Shown here one piece after another: positions 6,998 through 13,960 of a stretch of 23,851 nucleotides of DNA. The notes under the pieces are model-generated. The model made no database searches and was not told the origin of the DNA. It was given only the letters and a program-made list of their open reading frames with translations. The DNA comes from Collinsella sp. (lineage in GTDB: Bacteria; Actinomycetota; Coriobacteriia; Coriobacteriales; Coriobacteriaceae), in the NCBI GenBank assembly GCA_019414265.1, contig DXMJ01000021.1, forward strand, positions 9,358 to 33,208, written 5' to 3'. The position numbers and the translations under genes were made by a program. The first letter of the stretch is position 1; each line of letters opens with the position of its first letter.

Positions 6998-7662
6998 TAG
7001 TGCGCAAGAACCCAGTGGATGCCACGCGCCATGCGCAGGTCGGTTTGGGCAAAGTGGTTGCCGGGGTTGAGTTCCAGTGTTGTGAGGATGCCGCGCTCAA
7101 CGAGCAACGTTTCCATTGCGCGCGTGTCGTCAAGTACGTGCCGCATCATGCGGTTGGGCGTCTTGGTTTCCTTTTTGCCGAGTGACAGATAGACGGCCTG
7201 CGGGTTGCCGGCAAAAGGGGTCGTGCTGGCGCGATCGACAAAGTCGGGAAACCACAACGACCCCGATGCGCTTGCGGCGCGGCTAAAGGCGTCGGTTTGC
7301 CAGAGGGACCAGAGCGCGAAGAGGCCCGCGAGCGAGTAGCCGGCAATGCCGCGCCAGGTGGGCGGCTGAGGAAGCGACGACTCGGCCTCTGGGATTATCC
7401 AGTTCAACAGCTCATCGAGAAATCCGGATGCCTGACCGCCAAAGGGCTCGGCATCGCGCACGGTTCCGTCGCATCCCCAGGGGCTCAGCTCGCGATTCCA
7501 GTTGAGGCTGCCAATGCCGACAAGCGTGAAGGGCGGGCAGTTGAGCTCTCGGCAGCGTTCATAAACCTCCGTGCCGTCGCCCATGACCACGGGAAGATAG
7601 ATGACTGGTGCGCTTTCGGCATGCTGTGCATGAACGGTTATCTGCTTTTGATGCGCTTCCAT
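6997..7662 (-). CDS. Putative esterase, alpha/beta hydrolase (Fes/IroE-like)
   Basis: This 221-residue alpha/beta hydrolase resembles the putative-esterase family that includes enterochelin esterase and IroE-type proteins. It shows a GYSLAG nucleophile elbow (Ser 110), SGSLWFPDF shortly after it, and a likely catalytic His 203 in NPGNHF near the C-terminus. The protein has no signal peptide, so a cytosolic role is likely. The Met at 7662 is preferred because GAGAG lies upstream; a further 16-residue extension lacks a ribosome site. No siderophore genes are nearby, so the substrate cannot be named. It is a single gene transcribed toward the shared terminator next to uraA. Confidence 0.8.
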   Translation of the reverse strand: MEAHQKQITVHAQHAESAPVIYLPVVMGDGTEVYERCRELNCPPFTLVGIGSLNWNRELSPWGCDGTVRDAEPFGGQASGFLDELLNWIIPEAESSLPQPPTWRGIAGYSLAGLFALWSLWQTDAFSRAASASGSLWFPDFVDRASTTPFAGNPQAVYLSLGKKETKTPNRMMRHVLDDTRAMETLLVERGILTTLELNPGNHFAQTDLRMARGIHWVLAH

Positions 7663-7775
7663 GACGGGCTTCTCTCGGCGTTGTGATATCGACGGCCCCC
7701 ATTGTCGCACGCCGGCTCATGCAGATTGGGCTAGACCAAAGACAATCTCGTGCATACCCTGCGGACGCATATGGA

Positions 7776-7812
7776 AAACGCCACCGCCGGAGGGGAGCTC
7801 GGCGGTGGCGTT
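7776..7812 (-). terminator. Terminator after the second surface-protein gene
   Basis: AACGCCACCGCCG (7777-7789) and CGGCGGTGGCGTT (7800-7812) form a perfect 13-bp stem with a 10-nt loop. On the minus strand the stem runs into TTTT, placing it about 60 nt past the stop of the surface-protein gene. It is unrelated to the terminator that lies between the two paralogues. The rest of 7663-7869 shows no further gene. Confidence 0.88.
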
Positions 7813-7869
7813 GTTAAACGGTGCTGGGACTCGGGGCCTTCGCGGGAGCTGCCATGTGCGCAGAGGCGT

Positions 7870-9660
7870 CTAAGAGCGCTTGCGGCTCGCCATGGTGCCT
7901 GCGGCGATAGCGGCTGTTCCCGCAAGGACGGTTGCCACGATGGCCGCACCCGAGGTGTCGCCGGTTGCCGCGAGCACGCCGGTAGTCTTGGCTTTCGTGA
8001 TTGAAGCCGCAACGGCCTTGGTCGGCTTTGAGCCCTCAGGCTTGGGGTTCTGCTTGGACTCCGCGGGCTTGCTTTCTGCGGGCTTGGTCTCGTCGGGCTT
8101 GGGGTCTTCCGGCTTGGCTACCTCGGGAGGTGCGATGACCATGCTCTTGGCGACAGCTTCGTTATAGGGGGAGTCGATCACAGCGTCGCCCGTGCCGATG
8201 GCTTGGCCTGCCTCGTAGATGCCGTCACGGAGCTTGCGATAGTCAATGACCTTGCCGCCTTCGGGCGTCTGGATGGCGGCGTTCTCAATCTTGATGGTGC
8301 CGATTGTCTTGCCGTCAGCGCTCATGGCACGGGCAAAGATTGCCGCTGTATCTCCTTCGGCCGTTACCTTGCTGCGGATGATCGAGATGACTGCGGGTGT
8401 GACGCCCTCGCTGGTCTGGGCGATGATGCCGATGTTCTCGCCTTGGGGCTCGGGGCTCGTCTCACCATCTTGGTTTTCGCTGTAGGGGATGGGGCCGTCG
8501 CCGTTCTCGACATAGCGGGCTATGGCCTTGACAACGGAGTCGCTGATGTAGATGTGGCCACCCTCCTCGTTGGGTCGATCGTTTCTGGTGGAGAATGCAG
8601 CCGAAACCTCGCCTTCCGCAAACGCGTCCACGGTGGAGCCGTTCTTGACGACGATATCGTCTTGGTAGGTGAAGAGGGCAATGGCGCCACCGTATCTGCC
8701 TTTACTTGTGCGGACTGTCACGTTTGCATGATCGAGTGTGATGCCCTTGTGGGCATAGACGCCATATTCAACACCGTTTGCGTTGAGGGAGGCGTTTGTG
8801 GTTGCGAGGCTGCCCTTGGCCTCGACGGCGGCGTCTTTCTCGGAGCTCGCCTTGACCTGGCTGCCGTCCGAGATATTGATGTTGCCGCCGCTCCAAATGG
8901 CCTCACCATCGGCTGAGCTTGCCTCGACTGTGCCGCCACCCTTGATGGTGAGGTTCTTGTCGGTTCCGATACCCTTGTCCTTGGTAGCCCTGGCGGTGAC
9001 GGCCCCGCTGTCGTCAATCGTGATATTGCCGTTTGCCCTGATGCCATCCGATACGCCCGTGGCGTTGACGTTGCCCGAACCTTTGATAGCGAGATCGCCC
9101 TCGGCGTCGATGGCATCAAACCCAGCGCTCGTGGCGTTGACGGATCCGGCTCCGTCGATGTTGATATTACCCGTGGAGAGGATAGCGTCCTCAGTAGATG
9201 TCACGCTGAGCGTGCTGCCCGCGTCGCCTTGGATATTGAGCTCGGCGTTCTCATTATTGCCATGAGAAGCCTTGATGCCTTCGATCCAGTCGGCAGTGAC
9301 GATGTTGTTTCCCGAGTAATTCACGTTGAGCTTGCCTGCGGCCTGGATCTCGCCGCCGTTATAGTTGTTGAGCTTCAAGTCGTCGGCGCCGTCCCACGAC
9401 CAGGTGCCGGTCTCGTCGCCCGCCGCAGTGCCGGCGTTGTATTTGGTTTCGCCGACCTTGACCCATTCCGCCGCGAGCGAGACGCTCGGCATGAGCAGCG
9501 AGCTCACCGTGAGCGCGCACACGGCGCCTACGACGATGCGGCGCGTCACGCGGCGCCAGCTGCCGTGCGCGAGTCCTATGCGACGGCGAACGTCGGGTTC
9601 GGCAACATGGGTTCCGGCGGTAGTGTCATTGCGTTTGGGGGTCGTGAACAAGGCTGCCAT
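7870..9660 (-). CDS. Cell-wall-anchored repeat surface protein, paralogue 2
   Basis: This predicted secreted protein of 596 residues starts at the ATG at 9660, preceded by GGGAG. It has an unusually long signal peptide: a basic region of about 40 residues ending WRRVTRR, a hydrophobic core VVGAVCALTVSSLLM and a likely cut after SLA (about residue 63). The body holds at least seven repeats of 23-24 residues with the pattern DAI..xGNxxIxGSGxVxA, typical of a parallel beta-helix and reminiscent of Cthe_2159-like carbohydrate-binding domains. Then come a Pro/Lys/Glu-rich wall-spanning stretch, the sorting motif LAATG (563-567), a hydrophobic segment and a basic RKRS tail. LAxTG motifs are known substrates of class E sortases. 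It is a tandem paralogue of the gene upstream. Ligand unknown. Confidence 0.85.
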   Translation of the reverse strand: MAALFTTPKRNDTTAGTHVAEPDVRRRIGLAHGSWRRVTRRIVVGAVCALTVSSLLMPSVSLAAEWVKVGETKYNAGTAAGDETGTWSWDGADDLKLNNYNGGEIQAAGKLNVNYSGNNIVTADWIEGIKASHGNNENAELNIQGDAGSTLSVTSTEDAILSTGNINIDGAGSVNATSAGFDAIDAEGDLAIKGSGNVNATGVSDGIRANGNITIDDSGAVTARATKDKGIGTDKNLTIKGGGTVEASSADGEAIWSGGNINISDGSQVKASSEKDAAVEAKGSLATTNASLNANGVEYGVYAHKGITLDHANVTVRTSKGRYGGAIALFTYQDDIVVKNGSTVDAFAEGEVSAAFSTRNDRPNEEGGHIYISDSVVKAIARYVENGDGPIPYSENQDGETSPEPQGENIGIIAQTSEGVTPAVISIIRSKVTAEGDTAAIFARAMSADGKTIGTIKIENAAIQTPEGGKVIDYRKLRDGIYEAGQAIGTGDAVIDSPYNEAVAKSMVIAPPEVAKPEDPKPDETKPAESKPAESKQNPKPEGSKPTKAVAASITKAKTTGVLAATGDTSGAAIVATVLAGTAAIAAGTMASRKRS

Positions 9661-9722
9661 GGTTGCTCCCGTTCTCATAGGGCCTATACGGCTAGATTCA
9701 GCGTATCTGCTGGATGTTGCCG

Positions 9723-9750
9723 GCGGTAGTGCCGTTTGGAGGGCAAAATG
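9723..9750 (-). promoter_or_regulatory. 28-nt conserved upstream block, copy 2
   Basis: These 28 bases are identical to 11761-11788, at the same place upstream of the paralogous gene, although the sequence just upstream of it (9764-9798) has largely diverged. The block contains TGCC and GGCA arms around an 8-nt centre. It may be a promoter or operator kept by selection. Confidence 0.5.
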
Positions 9751-9798
9751 GCCAAAATGGGGGAGAAATAGGCCGCACGCCGGCGCAGGGACCGACGC

Positions 9799-9835
9799 TA
9801 AAAGAAAAGCGCGGGGCCGCATGGCGACTCCGCGC
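9799..9835 (-). terminator. Duplicated copy of the permease terminator
   Basis: A 12-bp stem (GCGCGGGGCCGC with GCGACTCCGCGC, one wobble, 3-nt loop) is followed on the minus strand by TTTTCTTTT. It is a near copy of the terminator at 11838-11876 and now ends transcription of the first surface-protein gene. Confidence 0.85.
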
Positions 9836-9864
9836 TTTATTGTTCAGCTTTTGCAGCCTTGCCC

Positions 9865-9910
9865 TTACGCTACGAAGAAGTAGACGGGGAAGGCAAGAGC
9901 CGCGATCCAC
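9865..9910 (-). pseudogene. Remnant of the 3' end of the purine permease gene
   Basis: These 46 bases align without gaps to 11907-11952, the last 15 codons and the stop of the pbuG-like gene. On the minus strand they read WIAALAFPVYFFVA followed by a stop, against WIAALAFLVYFFVA in the intact gene. The remnant begins about 20 nt past the stop of the first surface-protein gene and is followed by the copied terminator. It marks the junction of a tandem duplication and codes for nothing by itself. Confidence 0.92.
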
Positions 9911-9931
9911 CCGTCCTGTACGAAAAAGTGT

Positions 9932-11698
9932 TTACGAGCGTTTGCGACTCGCCAGGGCGCCTGTGACGATAGCGGCCGTTCCTACAAGGGCGGTCGCTAT
10001 GATGGCTGCGCTCGAGGCGTCGCCGGTTGCTGCGAGTTTGCCGGCGATCTTGGCTCCCGTGGCTGCAACTGCAACGGTCTTGGTCGTCTTCGTGCCCTCG
10101 GACTTGGAACCCTCGGGCTTGGTCTCGCCTGGCTTCTCCTCGGGTTTGATCTCCTCGGGAGGCGCGATGACCGTGCTCCTGGCGACAGCTTCGTTATAGG
10201 GGGAGTCGATCACAGCGTCGCCCGTGCCGATGGTTTGACCCACCGCGTAGAAGATGCCGTCGTCGAGTTCTTCCTTGTTGCGATAGCCAATGATCTTGCC
10301 GCCTGTGGGCGTCTGGATGGGAGCTCCTTCGATCTCGATGGTGCCGATCGCCTCGCCGTCCGCGCTCATGGCAAGCGCGAAGATAGCCGCCGTGTCTCCC
10401 TCGGCCGTGACCTTACTGCGGACAATCGAGATGGTCGCGGGCGTGATGCCCTCCTTGGTCCGGGCAAAGATGCCGAAGTTCACGCCCCTGCGCTCAGGGG
10501 CGATCTCGCCATCCTGGTCTCCACTGTAGTGGTCGGGGCCGTCGCCGCCGGTCTCGGCATAGCGGGCTATGGCCTTGACAACGGAGTCGCTGATGTAGAT
10601 ATGGCCACCCGCTTCGCCGGAGTAGAAATTACTGGTGGAGATTGCAACCGAGAATCTGCCTTCTGCGAGCGCATCCACAGTCGAGCCGTTCTTGATGACG
10701 ATGTCGTCCTCATCGGTGAAGAGTGCGCTGACTTCCCCGCCATCTGAGCTTGCGCGGACCGTCACGGTCGCGCCATCGAGCGTGATGCCCTTGTAGACAT
10801 AGATGCCATACCCAACGCCACTTGCGTTGAGGGAAGCGTTCGTGACCGTGAGGCTGTTTTTACCGTCGATGGCGGCGTCTTCCTCGGAGCTTGCCTTGAC
10901 CTGGCTGCCACCCGAGATCTCGATACTGCCGTCGGCCCAAATCGCATTGTCCTCGATAGAGCTTGCCTCTACCTTGCCGCCGCCCTTTATGATGAGGTTC
11001 TCGTTAGCATCGATACCCTGATCCTCGGTGGCCTTGGCGGTGACGGTTCCGCTGTTGTCGATCGTGATGTTGCCGTCGGCCCTGATGCCATCCGAATCGC
11101 CCGTGGCGTTAACGTTTCCCGAGCCTTTGATGGTGACATCGCCCCCGGCATCGATGGCATCGTGCTCGGTGCTCGTGGCGTTGACAGTGCCAGCACCGTC
11201 GATGTTGATGTTGCCGACGGAAGTGATGGCGTCACGAGAAGATGTCACGTTGAGCGTGCTGGACGCGTTGCCCTGAATATTAAGCTCGGCGTTCTCGTTC
11301 GCGCCATCCTTAACCTTGATGCCGCGGCCGTCGTCGTTAGTGACGGTGTTGTTGCCCTCGTAGCTCACGTTGAGCTTGCCCGCTGCCTCGATCGCGCCGC
11401 CGTTATAGCCGTTGAGCTTCATGTCGTCGGCGCCGTCCCAGGCCCAGGTGCCGGCCTCGTCGCCTGCTGCAGTGTTGTACTGAGTGCCGCCGACGTTGAC
11501 CCACTCGGCCGCGAGTGAGACGCTCGGCATGAGCAGCGAACTTACCGTGAGCGCGCATACGGCGCCTACAACGATGCGGCGTGTCACGCGGCGCCAACTG
11601 CCGTGTGCGAGCAGCGTGCGACGGCGTACGTCGGGCTCGATAAAATGGGCTCCAGAGGTTTTGCCATTGCGCTTGGGGGTCGTGAACAAGGCGGCCAT
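9932..11698 (-). CDS. Cell-wall-anchored repeat surface protein, paralogue 1
   Basis: This 588-residue protein has the same plan as the neighbouring paralogue: a long basic n-region ending WRRVTRR, a signal peptide cut near SLA at residue 63, a beta-helix-like region of 23-24-residue repeats (DAI..xGNINIDGxGxVNATS), a charged Pro/Glu/Lys linker, LAATG at 555-559, a hydrophobic segment and an RKRS tail. The signal peptide and cell-wall signal are nearly identical between the two, while the repeat body differs at many positions and in small indels. The ATG at 11698 is chosen for the GGGAG before it; the apparent upstream extension is duplicated non-coding sequence. It follows the pbuG-like gene and its terminator, so it probably has its own promoter. 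Probable surface adhesin or glycan-binding protein; the ligand cannot be told. Confidence 0.85.
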   Translation of the reverse strand: MAALFTTPKRNGKTSGAHFIEPDVRRRTLLAHGSWRRVTRRIVVGAVCALTVSSLLMPSVSLAAEWVNVGGTQYNTAAGDEAGTWAWDGADDMKLNGYNGGAIEAAGKLNVSYEGNNTVTNDDGRGIKVKDGANENAELNIQGNASSTLNVTSSRDAITSVGNINIDGAGTVNATSTEHDAIDAGGDVTIKGSGNVNATGDSDGIRADGNITIDNSGTVTAKATEDQGIDANENLIIKGGGKVEASSIEDNAIWADGSIEISGGSQVKASSEEDAAIDGKNSLTVTNASLNASGVGYGIYVYKGITLDGATVTVRASSDGGEVSALFTDEDDIVIKNGSTVDALAEGRFSVAISTSNFYSGEAGGHIYISDSVVKAIARYAETGGDGPDHYSGDQDGEIAPERRGVNFGIFARTKEGITPATISIVRSKVTAEGDTAAIFALAMSADGEAIGTIEIEGAPIQTPTGGKIIGYRNKEELDDGIFYAVGQTIGTGDAVIDSPYNEAVARSTVIAPPEEIKPEEKPGETKPEGSKSEGTKTTKTVAVAATGAKIAGKLAATGDASSAAIIATALVGTAAIVTGALASRKRS

Positions 11699-11760
11699 GG
11701 TTACTCCCATCCTCATAGGGCCTATGCGATTACGCTCAGCATATCTGCAAGATGTAGCCA

Positions 11761-11788
11761 GCGGTAGTGCCGTTTGGAGGGCAAAATG
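11761..11788 (-). promoter_or_regulatory. 28-nt conserved upstream block, copy 1
   Basis: Identical over 28 bases to 9723-9750. It lies about 60 nt upstream of the start codon of the first surface-protein gene, between the permease terminator and the gene. The TGCC/GGCA arms suggest a protein-binding or hairpin element. No clear -10/-35 pair is visible. Confidence 0.5.
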
Positions 11789-11837
11789 TCCAAAACTTGG
11801 GAAGCAATACATCACGCGTCCGTGCGTTGCCTGGCTT

Positions 11838-11876
11838 TAAAAGAAAAGCGCGGAGCCGCTCGATGCGACTCCGCGC
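11838..11876 (-). terminator. Terminator of the purine permease gene
   Basis: GCGCGGAGCCGC (11848-11859) pairs with GCGACTCCGCGC (11865-11876), with one wobble and a 5-nt loop. On the minus strand the stem is followed by TTTTCTTTTA. It lies 31 nt past the permease stop codon and is the parent of the copy at 9799-9835. Confidence 0.9.
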
Positions 11877-11906
11877 CTTGTTGTTTTGCTTTAGCAGACT
11901 ATGCTG

Positions 11907-13217
11907 TTACGCCACGAAGAAGTAGACGAGGAAGGCAAGGGCTGCGATCCACATGAGCGGCTTGATCTTGGAGGCCTCGCCCTTAAAGAGCGCGACGATC
12001 ACGTAGGCGATAAAGCCCAGGCCAATGCCGGCAGAGATGGAGTAGGTGAAGGGCACGCCGGCGACAATCATGAACGCCGGGAAACCCTGCGACACGTCGG
12101 ACCAGTCGATCTCGGAGGCCTCGCTCATCATGAGGTAGCCAACGTAGACCAGAGCACCGCAGGTGGCGGCACTGGAAACGATGGAGACGACGGGGGAGAA
12201 GAACGCGGCGAGGATGAACAACACGCCGGTGGTGACGGAGGTGAGGCCCGTGCGGCCACCGTCGGCGGCGCCAGAAGTGGACTCGACGAAGGTGGTGATG
12301 GAGGAGACGCCCATGAAACCGCCCACGGCAGCGGCGGCGGAGTCGACGATCAAGATCTCCTTGATGTTCTCGACGTTGCCGTCGTCGGTGAGGAACTCGC
12401 CCTGCTTGGCCACGGCCATCGCGGTGCCCATGGTGTCGAAGAAGTCACTCATGAGCAGCGAGAACGAGATGACGAGGAGCGCGGGGTCGGTAAGGACCTT
12501 GACGATGGCGGGCACGCCGCCGGCGTCGGCGATGGGGCCGCCGATGCTCGAGAAGTCGAGCGGGGCGATGATACCGGTCGGAGCCTGGGTCACACCCAGG
12601 GGGATACCGGCGATAACGGCGACGATGATGCCGATGAGCAGCGAGCCGGGGACGTTGCGGCAGGCGAGGGCGACCGTCACCAGGATGGAGATGATGCCGA
12701 CGATGAAGGTGGGGGAGGTGATGTCGCCCAGACCGACGAGTGTACCGGCGCCAGCGGTGATAATGCCGGCATCGCACAGGCCAATCATGGCGATGAACAG
12801 GCCCAGACCCACCGAGATGGCGTGACGCAGGACAACCGGGATGGCGTCCATGATGGCCTCGCGCAGGCCACAAAGCACGAGCAGCAAGATGACGATACCC
12901 TCGAGGAAGATAACGCTCATGGCCACGTGCCAGTCACCGCCGCAGACGGTGGTGGCGATTCCAGCGATCATCGCGTTGACGCCTAAGCCCGACGCGCAGG
13001 CGAGCGGGCGGTTGGCGAAGATGCCCATGCAGATGGTCATGATGCCGGCGCCCAGGCAGGTGGCGCAGGCGAGCGCTCCCGCATCGATGCCAGCGCCCGA
13101 GAGCACCGCGGGGTTGACGGCGATGATGTAGGCCATCGCCAGGAATGTTGTCAGTCCAGCGCGGAGTTCGGTCCCGATTGTGGACTTGCGCTCACTGACG
13201 TGAAATAGTTCGTCCAT
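11907..13217 (-). CDS. pbuG: Purine (hypoxanthine/guanine) permease, AzgA/PbuG type
   Basis: The 436-residue membrane protein matches the AzgA/PbuG branch of nucleobase transporters, which take up hypoxanthine, guanine or adenine with protons. It has the N-terminal signature TELRAGLTTFLAMAYIIAVNP, ANRPLACASGLGVNAM, the central SDFFDTMGTAMAVAKQ and SSITTFVESTSGAADGGRTGL, with about 12-14 membrane segments. The second ATG of GGGTATGCATGG (at 13217) is in frame and follows AAGGAAAGG, so it is preferred over the longer reading. A TATAGT (13273-13278, minus strand) may be its -10, and the leader holds a small TCGGCC/GGCCGA hairpin (13235-13255). No purine riboswitch consensus is visible. Its last 15 codons are copied at 9865-9910. 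Confidence 0.92.
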   Translation of the reverse strand: MDELFHVSERKSTIGTELRAGLTTFLAMAYIIAVNPAVLSGAGIDAGALACATCLGAGIMTICMGIFANRPLACASGLGVNAMIAGIATTVCGGDWHVAMSVIFLEGIVILLLVLCGLREAIMDAIPVVLRHAISVGLGLFIAMIGLCDAGIITAGAGTLVGLGDITSPTFIVGIISILVTVALACRNVPGSLLIGIIVAVIAGIPLGVTQAPTGIIAPLDFSSIGGPIADAGGVPAIVKVLTDPALLVISFSLLMSDFFDTMGTAMAVAKQGEFLTDDGNVENIKEILIVDSAAAAVGGFMGVSSITTFVESTSGAADGGRTGLTSVTTGVLFILAAFFSPVVSIVSSAATCGALVYVGYLMMSEASEIDWSDVSQGFPAFMIVAGVPFTYSISAGIGLGFIAYVIVALFKGEASKIKPLMWIAALAFLVYFFVA

Positions 13218-13371
13218 GCATACCCTTTCCTTGTTCGGCCCCGAGTTTAGGCCGATTGACACGAACTCACCCACTATATCGCCTTTGTGAAGTTGGTGTT
13301 CCTCACATGTTGATGTTCGGCGGTTTGTAACGGACGGGTGGTATCTTTCGCATGAAATTGTGTAGGTACCG

Positions 13372-13377
13372 TATACT
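13372..13377 (+). promoter_or_regulatory. Candidate -10 of the deformylase-like gene
   Basis: TATACT fits a sigma-70-type -10 and lies 32 nt before the ATG, but the -35 region is weak. The rest of this divergent intergenic region (13218-13409) shows no gene. Confidence 0.4.
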
Positions 13378-13409
13378 TAGCGGTTACAACGACCCCTATG
13401 GAGGAACGT

Positions 13410-13829
13410 ATGATTAAAGAGCTCTGCCGCGACGAGGCTATCCTGTCTCAGCGTTGCGAGGTTGCGACTGTCGAGGAAGAGTCGGTCGCTCAGGATCTGA
13501 TTGATACCATCAAGTCGCTCGATGATGCCGGCTGCTTGGCCGCCAACCAGATCGGCGTCACCAAGAAGGTCTGCGTCTATCTGGACGACGCCGGCGAGCC
13601 CCACGTACTCTACAACCCCCGTCTGGTGTTTGGCCTGGGCGCCAGCAAGATGGAGGAGAGCTGCCTGACGCACGAGGAGGTCACCAAGTCCACGCGCTAC
13701 ATCAAGTGCAAGGTCGCCTTTGATCAGATCGTCGACGGCAAGATGAAGGAGTGCCGCCGCGACTACGCGGGCTTTGAGGCACAGATGATCCAGCATATGA
13801 TCGATCACTGTCTTGGAAAGTTGGTCTAA
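13410..13829 (+). CDS. Peptide-deformylase-like protein lacking the catalytic Glu
   Basis: This 139-residue protein belongs to the peptide deformylase family, whose members remove the N-formyl group from new proteins. Motif 1 is present (GCLAANQ, 41-47, with the conserved Gln), the motif 2 metal ligand Cys 85 is in EESCLT, and both motif 3 histidines are kept (His 129, His 133). Motif 3, however, reads HMIDH instead of HEIDH: the codons CAT ATG ATC GAT CAC are clear, so the catalytic glutamate is Met 130. Metal binding may survive but normal deformylase activity is doubtful. The ATG at 13410 has GGAGG at 5-nt spacing. It may be a repurposed or regulatory paralogue; the true essential def is presumably elsewhere. 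It ends before a terminator and the bile salt hydrolase gene. Confidence 0.85.
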   Translation: MIKELCRDEAILSQRCEVATVEEESVAQDLIDTIKSLDDAGCLAANQIGVTKKVCVYLDDAGEPHVLYNPRLVFGLGASKMEESCLTHEEVTKSTRYIKCKVAFDQIVDGKMKECRRDYAGFEAQMIQHMIDHCLGKLV

Positions 13830-13860
13830 GGGGGCCAAAGCACCGCACTTCGTCTCTTAT

Positions 13861-13902
13861 GGTCCGGGCGTGACATTGTTGTCATGTCCGGGCTTTTGTG
13901 TT
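13861..13902 (+). terminator. Terminator after the deformylase-like gene
   Basis: The RNA folds into a 15-bp stem that uses several G-U pairs (GGUCCGGGCGUGACA with UGUCAUGUCCGGGCU, 4-nt loop), followed by TTTGTGTTT. It lies about 30 nt past the stop codon. The wobble pairs make it far weaker on the opposite strand, so it acts in the plus direction. Confidence 0.8.
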
Positions 13903-13960
13903 TAGCGCCTTTTTGTTTGGTGACAATAACCTTAGCAGGAACGTAAAGCTAGGAGGCGCT

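Noticed and set aside
9661..9822. Apparent 54-residue extension of the second surface protein
   Set aside because: The same extension exists in the paralogue because the non-coding upstream region was duplicated; both genes have a ribosome site only at the inner ATG.
7870..11698. Recent transposon insertion as cause of the surface-gene pair
   Set aside because: No transposase, terminal inverted repeat or target duplication is seen; the permease remnant shows an ordinary tandem duplication.
11901..12986. Plus-strand frame of 361 residues opposite the purine permease
   Set aside because: It is an Asp/Gly/His-rich antisense shadow of membrane segments with no recognisable domain.
13218..13409. 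Purine riboswitch before the purine permease
   Set aside because: The leader lacks the conserved core and the two kissing loops of the class; it has only a short hairpin.
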